Below, in pieces: positions 1 to 7,172 of a stretch of 64,000 bases of DNA. Below the pieces are notes generated by a model. That model worked only from the letters and a program-made list of their open reading frames with translations, made no database searches and had not been told where the DNA came from. The position numbers and the translations under genes are program-made. The DNA comes from an uncultured Pelagibacteraceae bacterium (GTDB lineage Bacteria > Pseudomonadota > Alphaproteobacteria > Pelagibacterales > Pelagibacteraceae). Location of the stretch: the NCBI GenBank assembly GCA_902609535.1, contig CACLSF010000003.1:1-64000 (forward strand). Direction: 5' to 3'. Every line of letters starts with the position of its first letter. Position 1 is the stretch's first letter.

Positions 1-758
1 TATTAGGAAATTCTATTGGTTATAAAACTATTATTGTAATGAACGATAATCAAACACAAGAAAAAAAAGATTTATTAAGAAATATTGGAGCTGATTTAAG
101 GTTGGTTCCACCAAAACCATATAAAGATGAAAATAACTTTGTTAAATATGCAGGAAGATTGGCTGATGAATTGAAAAGTAGTAACAATCACGGTGTAGTT
201 TGGGCTAATCAATTTGACAATACTGCTAATTCTAAAGGTCATTATGAAACAACTGGGCCAGAAATATGGGAACAGACTGAAGGCAAAATTGATGGATTTG
301 TATGTTCGTCTGGCACTGGTGGAACAATTGCAGGTGTTAGTAGTTTTTTGAAAGAAAAGAATAAAGATGTAAAAATCTATTTATCGGATCCAACTGGCTC
401 ATCTCTTTATAATTATATTGAAAATGGTGAATTAAAAAGTGAGGGAGGTTCAATTACAGAAGGTATTGGATCTAGTAGAGTTACTGCAAACTTTGCAAAA
501 GCAAACATAGATGGAGCATTTTCAATAAGTGATCATGAGTCATTACCCGTTCTATTTGATTTAATTGAAAAAGAAGGTTTAAGTTTAGGAACTAGTTGTG
601 GTGTAAATATTGCTGGAGCAATAAGATTGGGTAAACTTTTAGGTCCAGGTAAAACGATCGTAACAATACTTTGTGATAAATCTGATAAATACAACTCAAA
701 GATGTTCAATAAATCTTTTTTACAAGAAAAAGGTCTTCCCTATCCTCATTGGATATAA
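1..758 (+). CDS. cysK: Cysteine synthase A (5'-truncated by window edge)
   Basis: PLP-dependent O-acetylserine sulfhydrylase, which makes cysteine from O-acetylserine and sulfide in the cytoplasm. The reading frame is open to the left edge (frame starting at base 3), and the codons before the ATG at 39 already match the family (GNSIGYKTIIV), so that ATG is internal. Visible signatures are QEKKDLLRNIGADLRLV, the glycine-rich phosphate-binding loop SSGTGGTIAG, and the C-terminal SLGTSCGVNIAGA segment around the PLP-contacting serine/cysteine region. The N-terminal part with the PLP lysine is outside the window. Cystathionine beta-synthase-like paralogues share this fold, so exact substrate preference is inferred. 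Confidence 0.88.
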   Translation, partial: LGNSIGYKTIIVMNDNQTQEKKDLLRNIGADLRLVPPKPYKDENNFVKYAGRLADELKSSNNHGVVWANQFDNTANSKGHYETTGPEIWEQTEGKIDGFVCSSGTGGTIAGVSSFLKEKNKDVKIYLSDPTGSSLYNYIENGELKSEGGSITEGIGSSRVTANFAKANIDGAFSISDHESLPVLFDLIEKEGLSLGTSCGVNIAGAIRLGKLLGPGKTIVTILCDKSDKYNSKMFNKSFLQEKGLPYPHWI

Positions 759-775
759 TCACGCATAGCAGCACT

Positions 776-807
776 GTAATAAATTCATTACATTTCTACC
801 TTATAAT
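776..807 (+). promoter_or_regulatory. Possible promoter and imperfect palindrome before the small-protein operon
   Basis: Between cysK and the next gene lies the imperfect palindrome GTAATAAATTCATTAC (776-791; 14 of 16 positions symmetric), and 10 bases further a TATAAT (802-807). The TATAAT could be a -10 box for the operon starting at 841; no clear -35 is seen. The palindrome would sit over the -35 region, where a repressor or activator could bind. AT-rich DNA produces such patterns by chance, so confidence is low. Confidence 0.3.
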
Positions 808-840
808 AAAATTTAATATAAATAAATTAAAGGAGATTTT

Positions 841-1215
841 ATGGACGCAAAAGAAGTAGTTAAAAAAGGATATGAACTTTTTGGGAAAGGAGAAATGGAG
901 GCATTTATGGATATGGTACATGATGATATCACTTGGATTTATCCTGGAGATAAACATCCAATGTCAGGAACTCATAAAGGTAAAGAAGCATATATGAAAA
1001 CCATGATGCAAGTTCCACAACTTTGGAATAATTTTTCAGTAACTCCAGATATGATGATTAGTGAGGGGAACAAAGTGTTTGTTAAAGTATCTGCTAAGGC
1101 AGATGGCATGGATACTATTTTTGGTCATTACTTTGAAGTAGGCGATGATGGTAAACTGACAATGTTTATTGCTTTTGATGATACACTAAGCATGTTCAAT
1201 GCAATGAAGAAATAA
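841..1215 (+). CDS. SnoaL/NTF2-like protein
   Basis: A 124-residue protein of the SnoaL-like/ketosteroid-isomerase-like NTF2 fold. The N-terminus (VVKKGYELFGKGEMEAFMDMV) is the typical first helix, followed by HDDITWIYPG and a GTHKGKEA loop common to SnoaL-like domains. Members bind small hydrophobic molecules or catalyse isomerisation, cyclisation or hydrolysis; the substrate here is unknown. AGGAG (831-835) stands 5 bases before the ATG, a strong ribosome site. It is the first gene of a seven-gene plus-strand run. No signal peptide is seen, so it should be cytoplasmic. Confidence 0.82.
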   Translation: MDAKEVVKKGYELFGKGEMEAFMDMVHDDITWIYPGDKHPMSGTHKGKEAYMKTMMQVPQLWNNFSVTPDMMISEGNKVFVKVSAKADGMDTIFGHYFEVGDDGKLTMFIAFDDTLSMFNAMKK

Positions 1216-1223
1216 GGAATAAG

Positions 1224-1550
1224 ATGTCAATTTTAGAAAAACTAAATAAAGCAATTATGGAAAAAGATGGTGCAGCAGCTGGTGAGCTGGTGCACGATGA
1301 CTACAAAATGTTTTCTCATCTAAAAGGTGAATATGTGCACATGGGTAAAGCAGGTATGGTCGAAGCCGTAAGTAAAGGTATGATGAGCCCTGCAAAATAT
1401 AGGATCCTTTTTGAGAATGATGAAATTGGTTTTGATCATTCATATGTTACTTATCAAGATGGAAATACTGAAGCTTTGATGTGTTGTTGGAAGTTTAAAG
1501 ACGGTAAAATTATTGAAGTCGAGACAGGTGCAACTAAATTACCAAAATAA
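1224..1550 (+). CDS. NTF2-like small protein, paralogue of the gene at 2572
   Basis: A 108-residue NTF2-like protein beginning MSILEKLNKAI and ending ETGATKLPK. It shares start, HDDYK/HDDFK motif, the FENDEIG/YENDEVG segment and end with the gene at 2572, so the two arose by duplication within the operon. It lies 8 bases after the previous stop and must be translated from the same message. Family members are usually small-molecule binding proteins or enzymes; no catalytic residue set can be assigned with confidence. Function unknown. Confidence 0.8.
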   Translation: MSILEKLNKAIMEKDGAAAGELVHDDYKMFSHLKGEYVHMGKAGMVEAVSKGMMSPAKYRILFENDEIGFDHSYVTYQDGNTEALMCCWKFKDGKIIEVETGATKLPK

Positions 1551-1603
1551 TTGAATAATCATAAGATTGATTTAAAATAATAAATAAAAAAAAGGAGGAA
1601 TAT

Positions 1604-1894
1604 ATGGAAAAAGAAATGTTAGTGCTTGCAGAATTAAAAGAAGGCAAGTTTGAAAAGTTTATGGGATGGATGCAGTCAGATGAAGGCATGAGTGTAAGAA
1701 AATCTGCAGCTTATCCTGAAAAAACAGTAGGAGCAGTAATACCTGACAAAAGCGGTGTTATGTTTAAGGTATTTGTTCACAATGAGGAAAAAATGAAAGA
1801 ATTAATATCTGGTACACTTCCAGTTGGAAAAGAAATTTATGATGAATGTGTTATCAAAATGACTGCTTGGGATTTAACAAAAGTTGAAATGTAA
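1604..1894 (+). CDS. Small conserved protein of unknown function
   Basis: A 96-residue soluble protein I do not recognise. Its size and alternating pattern (LVLAELKEGKFEKFMGWM, then KVFVHNEEKMKELI) suggest a ferredoxin-like alpha+beta barrel, as in its two neighbours, but that is inference. The ribosome site AGGAGG (1593-1598) is close to perfect and 5 bases from the ATG, so strong translation is expected. One base separates its stop from the ATG of the GYD-domain gene, implying coupled translation and perhaps a shared complex. Confidence 0.7.
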   Translation: MEKEMLVLAELKEGKFEKFMGWMQSDEGMSVRKSAAYPEKTVGAVIPDKSGVMFKVFVHNEEKMKELISGTLPVGKEIYDECVIKMTAWDLTKVEM

Positions 1895-1895
1895 T

Positions 1896-2219
1896 ATGGC
1901 AAGATTTTATTTGATTGGCAAAATAAGTGCAGAATTAATGAAAAGAATGCAAAATGATCCTTCTGCAGATAGATATGCATCGACTAAGAAAGTTACCGAG
2001 GCGGCTGGTTTAAAATTGATCAGCTATGAATGGGTAAGAGGTAGATTTGATGTTATCTCATGTGTAGAAGGAGATTATGAACAAGCACTTGCCTTGAAGA
2101 TTGCTTTTAAAAATTCAGGTCTAATGGATGATTTGATGGTACATGAAGTATTTGACTACAATAAAGCTTTTAAAAATGCTGCAGATGCTAAAAAGTCTGT
2201 TATTAAACCTGCAGAATAA
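1896..2219 (+). CDS. GYD-domain protein
   Basis: A 107-residue protein that fits the GYD family (small alpha+beta dimeric-barrel proteins of unknown role, common in bacteria and archaea): MARFYLIGKIS start, then GLKLISYEWVRGRFDVISCVEG, where GYD proteins have the segment naming the family, and a C-terminal ALALKIAF helix. I chose the ATG at 1896, one base after the upstream stop; a TTG at 1884 would give four more residues and overlap the previous gene. Its role is unknown; the neighbours suggest dimeric barrel proteins acting together. Confidence 0.78.
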   Translation: MARFYLIGKISAELMKRMQNDPSADRYASTKKVTEAAGLKLISYEWVRGRFDVISCVEGDYEQALALKIAFKNSGLMDDLMVHEVFDYNKAFKNAADAKKSVIKPAE

Positions 2220-2249
2220 TTAAAAGTTACTTATAAAAAAGGAGGTTTC

Positions 2250-2537
2250 GTGAGCGCATATCTATTGGCAAACATAACTGTTAACAATCCTGAAAATTAT
2301 AAAGAATATGTTTCGAAGGTAAAATCTGTTGTTGAAAAATTTGGTGGGGAATATTTAGTTAGAGGTGGAGAAATGAATATAATAGAAGGTGATTGGCCAA
2401 ATGAGAGAAATATTGTTATTAAATTTCCATCAAGAGAAAAGGCAATGGAATGGTATAATTCTGAGGAATATAAACCAATTAGGCAAATAAGACACGACAA
2501 TGCTGTGTCAAATTCTGTAATTGTTGATGGTATATAA
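2250..2537 (+). CDS. DUF1330 family protein
   Basis: A 95-residue protein with the hallmarks of DUF1330: an initial strand (YLLANITVNNPENYKEYVSKV), GGEYLVRGG, the EGDWPNERNIVIKFPSREKAMEWYNSEEY stretch split over two strands, and YKPIRQIR. DUF1330 proteins are small dimeric alpha/beta barrels without a settled function. The start is GTG, supported by AGGAGG (2240-2245) 4 bases upstream. It sits mid-operon between the GYD and second NTF2-like genes. Confidence 0.87.
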   Translation: MSAYLLANITVNNPENYKEYVSKVKSVVEKFGGEYLVRGGEMNIIEGDWPNERNIVIKFPSREKAMEWYNSEEYKPIRQIRHDNAVSNSVIVDGI

Positions 2538-2571
2538 ACATAATAAATTAATAGAAAATTAGGAGATTAAT

Positions 2572-2892
2572 ATGTCAATTTTAGAAAAATACAGTGCTGC
2601 ATTGAAAAATAAAGACGAGGCAGCTATGAATGAACTTTTGCATGATGATTTCAAATTCAAAATGCATAAATCAGGAAACACTTTAGGCAAAGCTGACGTG
2701 ATCAAATGGGCTATGAGCGGAGATATCAACCAAAGAGATACTAGAGTAGTATATGAGAACGATGAAGTAGGTGTACACCATGCATTCGTAACATTTGATG
2801 ATGGAAATGTTGAAGCAGTAATGGCAGTCTACAAATATGATAATGGAAAAATCATGAGTTTAGAGACTGGCGCAACACCAATGCCTAAGTAG
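2572..2892 (+). CDS. NTF2-like small protein, paralogue of the gene at 1224
   Basis: A 106-residue NTF2-like protein (MSILEKYSAAL, LLHDDFKFKMHKSG, YENDEVGVHHAFVTF, ending ETGATPMPK). It is the second copy of the 1224 gene with conserved ends and a diverged middle. AGGAG (2561-2565) precedes the ATG by 6 bases. The last base of its TAG stop is the first base of the GTG start of the cupredoxin gene, so the two are translationally coupled. Substrate unknown. Confidence 0.8.
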   Translation: MSILEKYSAALKNKDEAAMNELLHDDFKFKMHKSGNTLGKADVIKWAMSGDINQRDTRVVYENDEVGVHHAFVTFDDGNVEAVMAVYKYDNGKIMSLETGATPMPK

Positions 2893-3389
2893 TGAAAAAA
2901 CTAATACTTTTATTTATTTTTATCGCCTTTAACTCAAATGCAGCTTCAATGAAGATGATTGGATCTAAGGGCGATCCAAAAGATGTTACTAGAGTAATAG
3001 AAGTAAAGATGTATGACAATTATTATGAACCAAGTTCAATTCAAGTTAAAAAAGGCGAAACAGTAAAGATAATTGTTAAAAATTTAGGTGAACTGGTGCA
3101 TGAATATAATATTGGCACTAAAAAGATGCATATTGATCACCAACCCGAAATGGCAAGATTAATTGAACACGATATTCTTTTAGGCGACCGAATTGATCAT
3201 AAAAAAATGAAAGAAATGTCTAAAAAAGATCACTCATTGGGCCACAAACACGCAAATAGTGTAATGCTAGAGCCAAATAAAACAGGAGAAATTATTTGGA
3301 AGTTTTCAAAAGATATTTCTTTAGAAATGGCATGTAACATTCCTGGTCACTACGAAAGTGGAATGGTCGGTCCTATAACAATTAAATAA
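2892..3389 (+). CDS. Secreted cupredoxin-like copper protein
   Basis: A 165-residue exported protein with a short signal peptide (about residues 1-17, ending SNA-AS). The plastocyanin/cupredoxin core has the type 1 copper ligand set His70 (LVHEYNIG), Cys148, His153 and Met158 in MACNIPGHYESGM. An insert of about 40 residues rich in His, Asp and Lys (80-120) lies between the first His and the Cys; it could bind extra metal or a partner. It should act as a periplasmic electron carrier or copper carrier. The GTG start overlaps the upstream stop by one base. Linking a periplasmic copper protein to cytoplasmic NTF2/GYD/DUF1330 proteins is unusual. Confidence 0.88.
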   Translation: MKKLILLFIFIAFNSNAASMKMIGSKGDPKDVTRVIEVKMYDNYYEPSSIQVKKGETVKIIVKNLGELVHEYNIGTKKMHIDHQPEMARLIEHDILLGDRIDHKKMKEMSKKDHSLGHKHANSVMLEPNKTGEIIWKFSKDISLEMACNIPGHYESGMVGPITIK

Positions 3390-3437
3390 ATTAGAAAAGT
3401 TTGTAGATATTAATTAAGGATATATTATTCTTTAATT

Positions 3438-3773
3438 ATGAGTAATTTAACTGCTTATATAATTTTAATTATTGCAGTTGCCCTTGGTACAGCATCAAAT
3501 GGTTTTGCCAAAGCTGCAAATGGTTTTACAATATTTTTACCAAGTGTCTTTACAGCAATAACAATAGTTGCTTGCATGTATACACTTTCTTTAGTTATGA
3601 AAACTATTCCTGTTGGCGTAACTTATGCTTCATTTGCAGGCTTATGTATAATAGCTACTTCAGTTGTTGGTATTTATAAATTTAACCAAATTCCGGACTT
3701 TTTTACAATTATAGGTCTAATATTAATTATATCTGGAGTTTTAATTGTTAATTTAGTTGGAAAATCAAATTAA
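3438..3773 (+). CDS. SMR-type four-helix membrane protein lacking the usual TM1 glutamate
   Basis: A 111-residue inner-membrane protein with four hydrophobic helices and the SMR (EmrE-like) pattern: GFTIFLPSVFTAI, IPVGVTYASFAG and IIGLILIISGVLIVN. Canonical exporters need a glutamate in helix 1 (Glu14 of EmrE) for proton and drug binding; helix 1 here (residues 5-24) has no acidic residue, and the helix 3 tryptophan is Phe. It may therefore carry another substrate, pair with a partner, or not use proton antiport. It may be cotranscribed with the cupredoxin gene 48 bases upstream. Confidence 0.8.
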   Translation: MSNLTAYIILIIAVALGTASNGFAKAANGFTIFLPSVFTAITIVACMYTLSLVMKTIPVGVTYASFAGLCIIATSVVGIYKFNQIPDFFTIIGLILIISGVLIVNLVGKSN

Positions 3774-3776
3774 ATA

Positions 3777-4121
3777 TTAAAGTTCGTCTGGCAGATTATG
3801 CTTACCGTCATCTTTTAAATCAATAATATATTCTTTAACTACAAAATCTAAATCTAGATCTGAGTATAAATGTGGAAACATGTTACCATCAGTTGATTGC
3901 TCCCAAACTAGATTTTTTAATTTTAGAGCATCCACTTTAAGAATTATTAAATTAGTTTGATTAATATAAAACTTATTTAGTGTTTGCTTGACCTGATCTT
4001 TATCTGAAAAATGAATATAACCATCTTTTAAATCTAATGCAGTGCCTTTAAAAACATTATTTTGTTTTGCCTCGCTCCACTCAGATTTTGTACATATCTT
4101 GTAAACAAAATCAAAATTCAT
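3777..4121 (-). CDS. DUF952 family protein
   Basis: A 114-residue protein with DUF952 features: an N-terminal VYKICTKSEWSEA, GYIHFSDKDQV, a LIILKVDALKLKNLVWE strand pair and MFPHLYSDLDLDFV. DUF952 proteins resemble ADP-ribosyltransferase-like folds and are of unknown function. It is the last gene of the minus-strand peptide-transporter operon, one base after the carboxymuconolactone-decarboxylase-like gene, and meets the SMR gene tail to tail with three bases between. Confidence 0.85.
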   Translation of the reverse strand: MNFDFVYKICTKSEWSEAKQNNVFKGTALDLKDGYIHFSDKDQVKQTLNKFYINQTNLIILKVDALKLKNLVWEQSTDGNMFPHLYSDLDLDFVVKEYIIDLKDDGKHNLPDEL

Positions 4122-4122
4122 T

Positions 4123-4515
4123 TTATTTGAGAAAGTCGTCTACTTCTACTTGATAACCTTCAACTAAACGATTTGTTTCATTTGCCATTCCAACAATTGC
4201 AATCATTTCATTTATCATTCCATCTGTGGCACCTTTTTTTCTGGCGGCTAAAGAATGAGATTTAATACAATATTCACAATTGTTAGTAATTGAAACTGCA
4301 ACATATATGAGCTCCTTTACAGCAGGGTCTAATTCACCTTTTCCCATTACTTGCTGTAATGATCTCCAGGTTCTTTCTAATGTTTCAGGACTATTAGCCA
4401 TAGTTTTCCAAAAATTCGGAATTTCTGTTATCTGTCGAGCTTCTTTTATTTCATCAAAAATTTCTTTTACCTTTCCAGTAGCCTCACTTTCAGAAATTTT
4501 TTTAAATATTGTCAT
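4123..4515 (-). CDS. Carboxymuconolactone decarboxylase/AhpD-like protein
   Basis: A 130-residue AhpD-fold protein. The redox motif Cys80-x-x-Cys83-x-x-x-His87 (CEYCIKSH) is intact, as in alkylhydroperoxidase AhpD-type enzymes, so a peroxidase or thiol-disulfide role is more likely than decarboxylation. No signal peptide. It follows the ABC ATPase gene by 12 bases and shares its message. Why a redox protein trails a peptide importer is not evident; such genes may simply be carried by the operon for expression. Confidence 0.86.
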   Translation of the reverse strand: MTIFKKISESEATGKVKEIFDEIKEARQITEIPNFWKTMANSPETLERTWRSLQQVMGKGELDPAVKELIYVAVSITNNCEYCIKSHSLAARKKGATDGMINEMIAIVGMANETNRLVEGYQVEVDDFLK

Positions 4516-4527
4516 AATTTTCTCCTT

Positions 4528-6210
4528 TTAGTTATAAATTGATTCAATTTTTGGCATTAATTTAAGTAGTTCCTTAGTATAATTATGTTTAGGATTTTTA
4601 AACAACTCTTCTGTTTCAGACACCTCACATAACTTTCCATCTTTAAGCACAGCTATTTTATCACACATTTGTCTAACAACGGGTAAATCATGGCTAATAA
4701 ATAAAATTGTGAGATTTAACTGTTCTTGAAGATCTTTTAATAAGTTTAATATTTGAGCTTGAATGCTCACGTCTAATGCTGATGTAGGTTCGTCACAGAC
4801 AAGAAGTCTTGGTTGTGTAGCTAATGCTCTTGCTATTGATATTCTTTGCCTTTGGCCTCCTGAAAATTCATGAGGATATCTAATTGCAGACTGTTGAGTT
4901 AATTCAACAGATTCTAATAAATCATGAATATAAATGTCTAAATCGCTAGATTTTATATCTGGATTATGAAGTTTAATAGGCTCTGCAATAATTTGCTTTA
5001 CTTTTAATCTTCCATTTAATGAAGAAAATGGATCCTGAAATATCATTTGAATTTGCTTTCTAAATTTAAGTAGATCTTTGTTTTTTTTAATTTTGGTAAC
5101 ATTAACACTGTCAAAATAAATATCTCCAGAACTAGGCTTAAACAAATTAACAACCATTTTTGCTATTGTTGTTTTGCCACTTCCACTTTCACCAACTAAG
5201 CCAAAAGACTGTCCTTCTTTTATATTTAGTGAGACATTATCTACAGCCATTACAGAATTCTTTGTATTCTCTGTAAAAAAACTATCATCAAATGATTTAC
5301 TTAAGTTTTTAATTTCAACTAAATTTTGGTCAATAATTATCTTTTTGGACCATCTGTTTAATATTTTAATGTTATTATTTTGATTACTTACATTCTCTTT
5401 TTCTATTATTGTAAATCTTGATATTTTTTTATTAGTCGGTGGTACAGAACTAACTAAACTCTTTGTGTATTTTTCCTTGGGCTTAACTAATATCTGTTTG
5501 GTTAAACCTATTTCGACTAAGTCTCCATTTTTCATTACAGCTACTCTATCTGTAGTTTCAGCTATAACTCCCATATCGTGGGTAATAAGTATTACAGCTA
5601 AGTTTCTCTCTTTTGTTAATCTTTTTATTAATTCAAGAATTTGAGACTGAATAGAAACGTCTAGTGCTGTTGTTGGTTCATCTGCAATTAATAATTCAGG
5701 CTCGCAACATAAAGCAAGAGAAATAACAACTCTTTGCCTCATTCCACCAGAAAATTGGTGGGGATAATTATAAAACCTATCTTCTGGATCTTTGATCCCT
5801 ACTTCTTTTAATAAATTTATTGCTTTATTTTTTGCACTATCTGAACTTAAATTTAAATGAGTTTGTATTGTTTCTATAAGCTGTTCACCAATGGTTAAAA
5901 TTGGATTTAAAGAAGTTTGAGGATCTTGAAATATTAATCCAATTTTTTTTCCTCGATACTGAACAATTGTTTCTGGATTTTCGCTGATATTAGTTTCTCC
6001 CATCAATATTGATCCACTTGAAACTTTACCTGGTTCATCAATTAAATTTACAATGGCATTAGCGACAGTGCTTTTTCCAGAACCAGACTCTCCAACTAAT
6101 CCAACAATTTCACCTTTTTTTATATCAATATTGATATTTTTTGCAGCATTTACAGTTTCTTTTCTCATTTTATAGTCGACACTCAAATTATTTATTTTTA
6201 AAAAAGTCAT
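4528..6210 (-). CDS. Dipeptide/oligopeptide-type ABC transporter, fused double ATPase
   Basis: A 560-residue protein with two complete ATPase domains, equal to DppD and DppF joined (as in YejF or GsiA). Domain 1 has Walker A GESGSGKS (residues 40-47), signature FSGGMRQRV and the LLIADEPTTALD Walker B; domain 2 has GESGSGKT, FSGGQRQRI and LLVCDEPTSALD. Each domain ends in the oligopeptide-type C-terminal extension. It energises the two permeases encoded upstream at the inner membrane. Its start overlaps the DppC-like stop by 4 bases. Substrate is peptides or related compounds, from family only. Confidence 0.93.
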   Translation of the reverse strand: MTFLKINNLSVDYKMRKETVNAAKNINIDIKKGEIVGLVGESGSGKSTVANAIVNLIDEPGKVSSGSILMGETNISENPETIVQYRGKKIGLIFQDPQTSLNPILTIGEQLIETIQTHLNLSSDSAKNKAINLLKEVGIKDPEDRFYNYPHQFSGGMRQRVVISLALCCEPELLIADEPTTALDVSIQSQILELIKRLTKERNLAVILITHDMGVIAETTDRVAVMKNGDLVEIGLTKQILVKPKEKYTKSLVSSVPPTNKKISRFTIIEKENVSNQNNNIKILNRWSKKIIIDQNLVEIKNLSKSFDDSFFTENTKNSVMAVDNVSLNIKEGQSFGLVGESGSGKTTIAKMVVNLFKPSSGDIYFDSVNVTKIKKNKDLLKFRKQIQMIFQDPFSSLNGRLKVKQIIAEPIKLHNPDIKSSDLDIYIHDLLESVELTQQSAIRYPHEFSGGQRQRISIARALATQPRLLVCDEPTSALDVSIQAQILNLLKDLQEQLNLTILFISHDLPVVRQMCDKIAVLKDGKLCEVSETEELFKNPKHNYTKELLKLMPKIESIYN

Positions 6211-7172
6211 TTTTTTAGCCTTGGGTTAAGCGTATCTCTCATCCAATCTCCTAATAAATTAATTGAGAAAGCAAGAATAACTAAGAATATTGCAGGAAAG
6301 AATGTTATCCACCATTCACCTGAAAATAAAAAATCATTTCCTAATCTAATTAAAGTACCTAATGAAGGTGTTGTAGGAGGAACTCCCACTCCCAAAAAGC
6401 TCAATGTTGACTCTGCAATTATTGCAAGAGCTAGACCTATTGTTCCTATTACCAAAATAGGTCTCATTATATTTGGCAATATATGCTTAAACATAATAAG
6501 TAAATTTGAAACACCTATAATTGATGAGGCTGAAACATAATCTTTATTTTTTTCTACTAGAGTTGCTGCACGAGAAACTCTTGCAAATTGAGGCCACTCC
6601 GAAATTCCTATAGCAAAAATTAAAACATATATTGCCATCTCATCATGCATTTCTCTGGAGATGATACCTCTTGCAATACCATCAACTAATAGAGCCATTA
6701 ATATACTTGGTACTGTTAGCTGAACATCTGTCAATCTCATTACTATCATTTCATATTTTCCACCAAAGTAACCTGCTGTTAAACCCAGTGAGACACCTAA
6801 TATTAGACTAAAGATAATTGCTGAAAATCCAACTATTAATGAAATTCGTGAACCATAAAGAATTGTTGAAAGCATATCTCTTCCTTGTCCATCTGTACCT
6901 AAGATAAATTTTGCCATACCATCTTCAGTCCAAGAAGGAGGAGTAAAAGCTTCCATTAAAGATAATGATGCAGGGTCAAAAGGATTATGAGGAGTGACGA
7001 ACTCAACAAAAAAAGAGCAAAAGAAAATTATTAATAATATTACTGACGATACAATTGCAGTTGGAGATTTAATAAAACTAAAGTAAATGTCGCTATCTTT
7101 TAATCTTTCCCAAGAATTGAGTGTTTTATTATCCACTTGTAGCATCCCCTTTAACTCGAATTCTTGGATCAA
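6207..7172 (-). CDS. Dipeptide/oligopeptide-type ABC permease, DppC-like
   Basis: Inner-membrane permease with one N-terminal helix (about residues 37-58), a large periplasmic loop, and five further helices carrying the EAA-type loop (RVSRAATLVEKNKDYVSASSIIGVS). The ATG at 7172 overlaps the upstream permease by 44 bases. A better start may be GTG at 7136: AAAGGGG lies 9 bases before it and the overlap falls to 8 bases, removing 12 residues of no obvious value. Partner of the DppB-like protein. Confidence 0.9.
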   Translation of the reverse strand: MIQEFELKGMLQVDNKTLNSWERLKDSDIYFSFIKSPTAIVSSVILLIIFFCSFFVEFVTPHNPFDPASLSLMEAFTPPSWTEDGMAKFILGTDGQGRDMLSTILYGSRISLIVGFSAIIFSLILGVSLGLTAGYFGGKYEMIVMRLTDVQLTVPSILMALLVDGIARGIISREMHDEMAIYVLIFAIGISEWPQFARVSRAATLVEKNKDYVSASSIIGVSNLLIMFKHILPNIMRPILVIGTIGLALAIIAESTLSFLGVGVPPTTPSLGTLIRLGNDFLFSGEWWITFFPAIFLVILAFSINLLGDWMRDTLNPRLKK

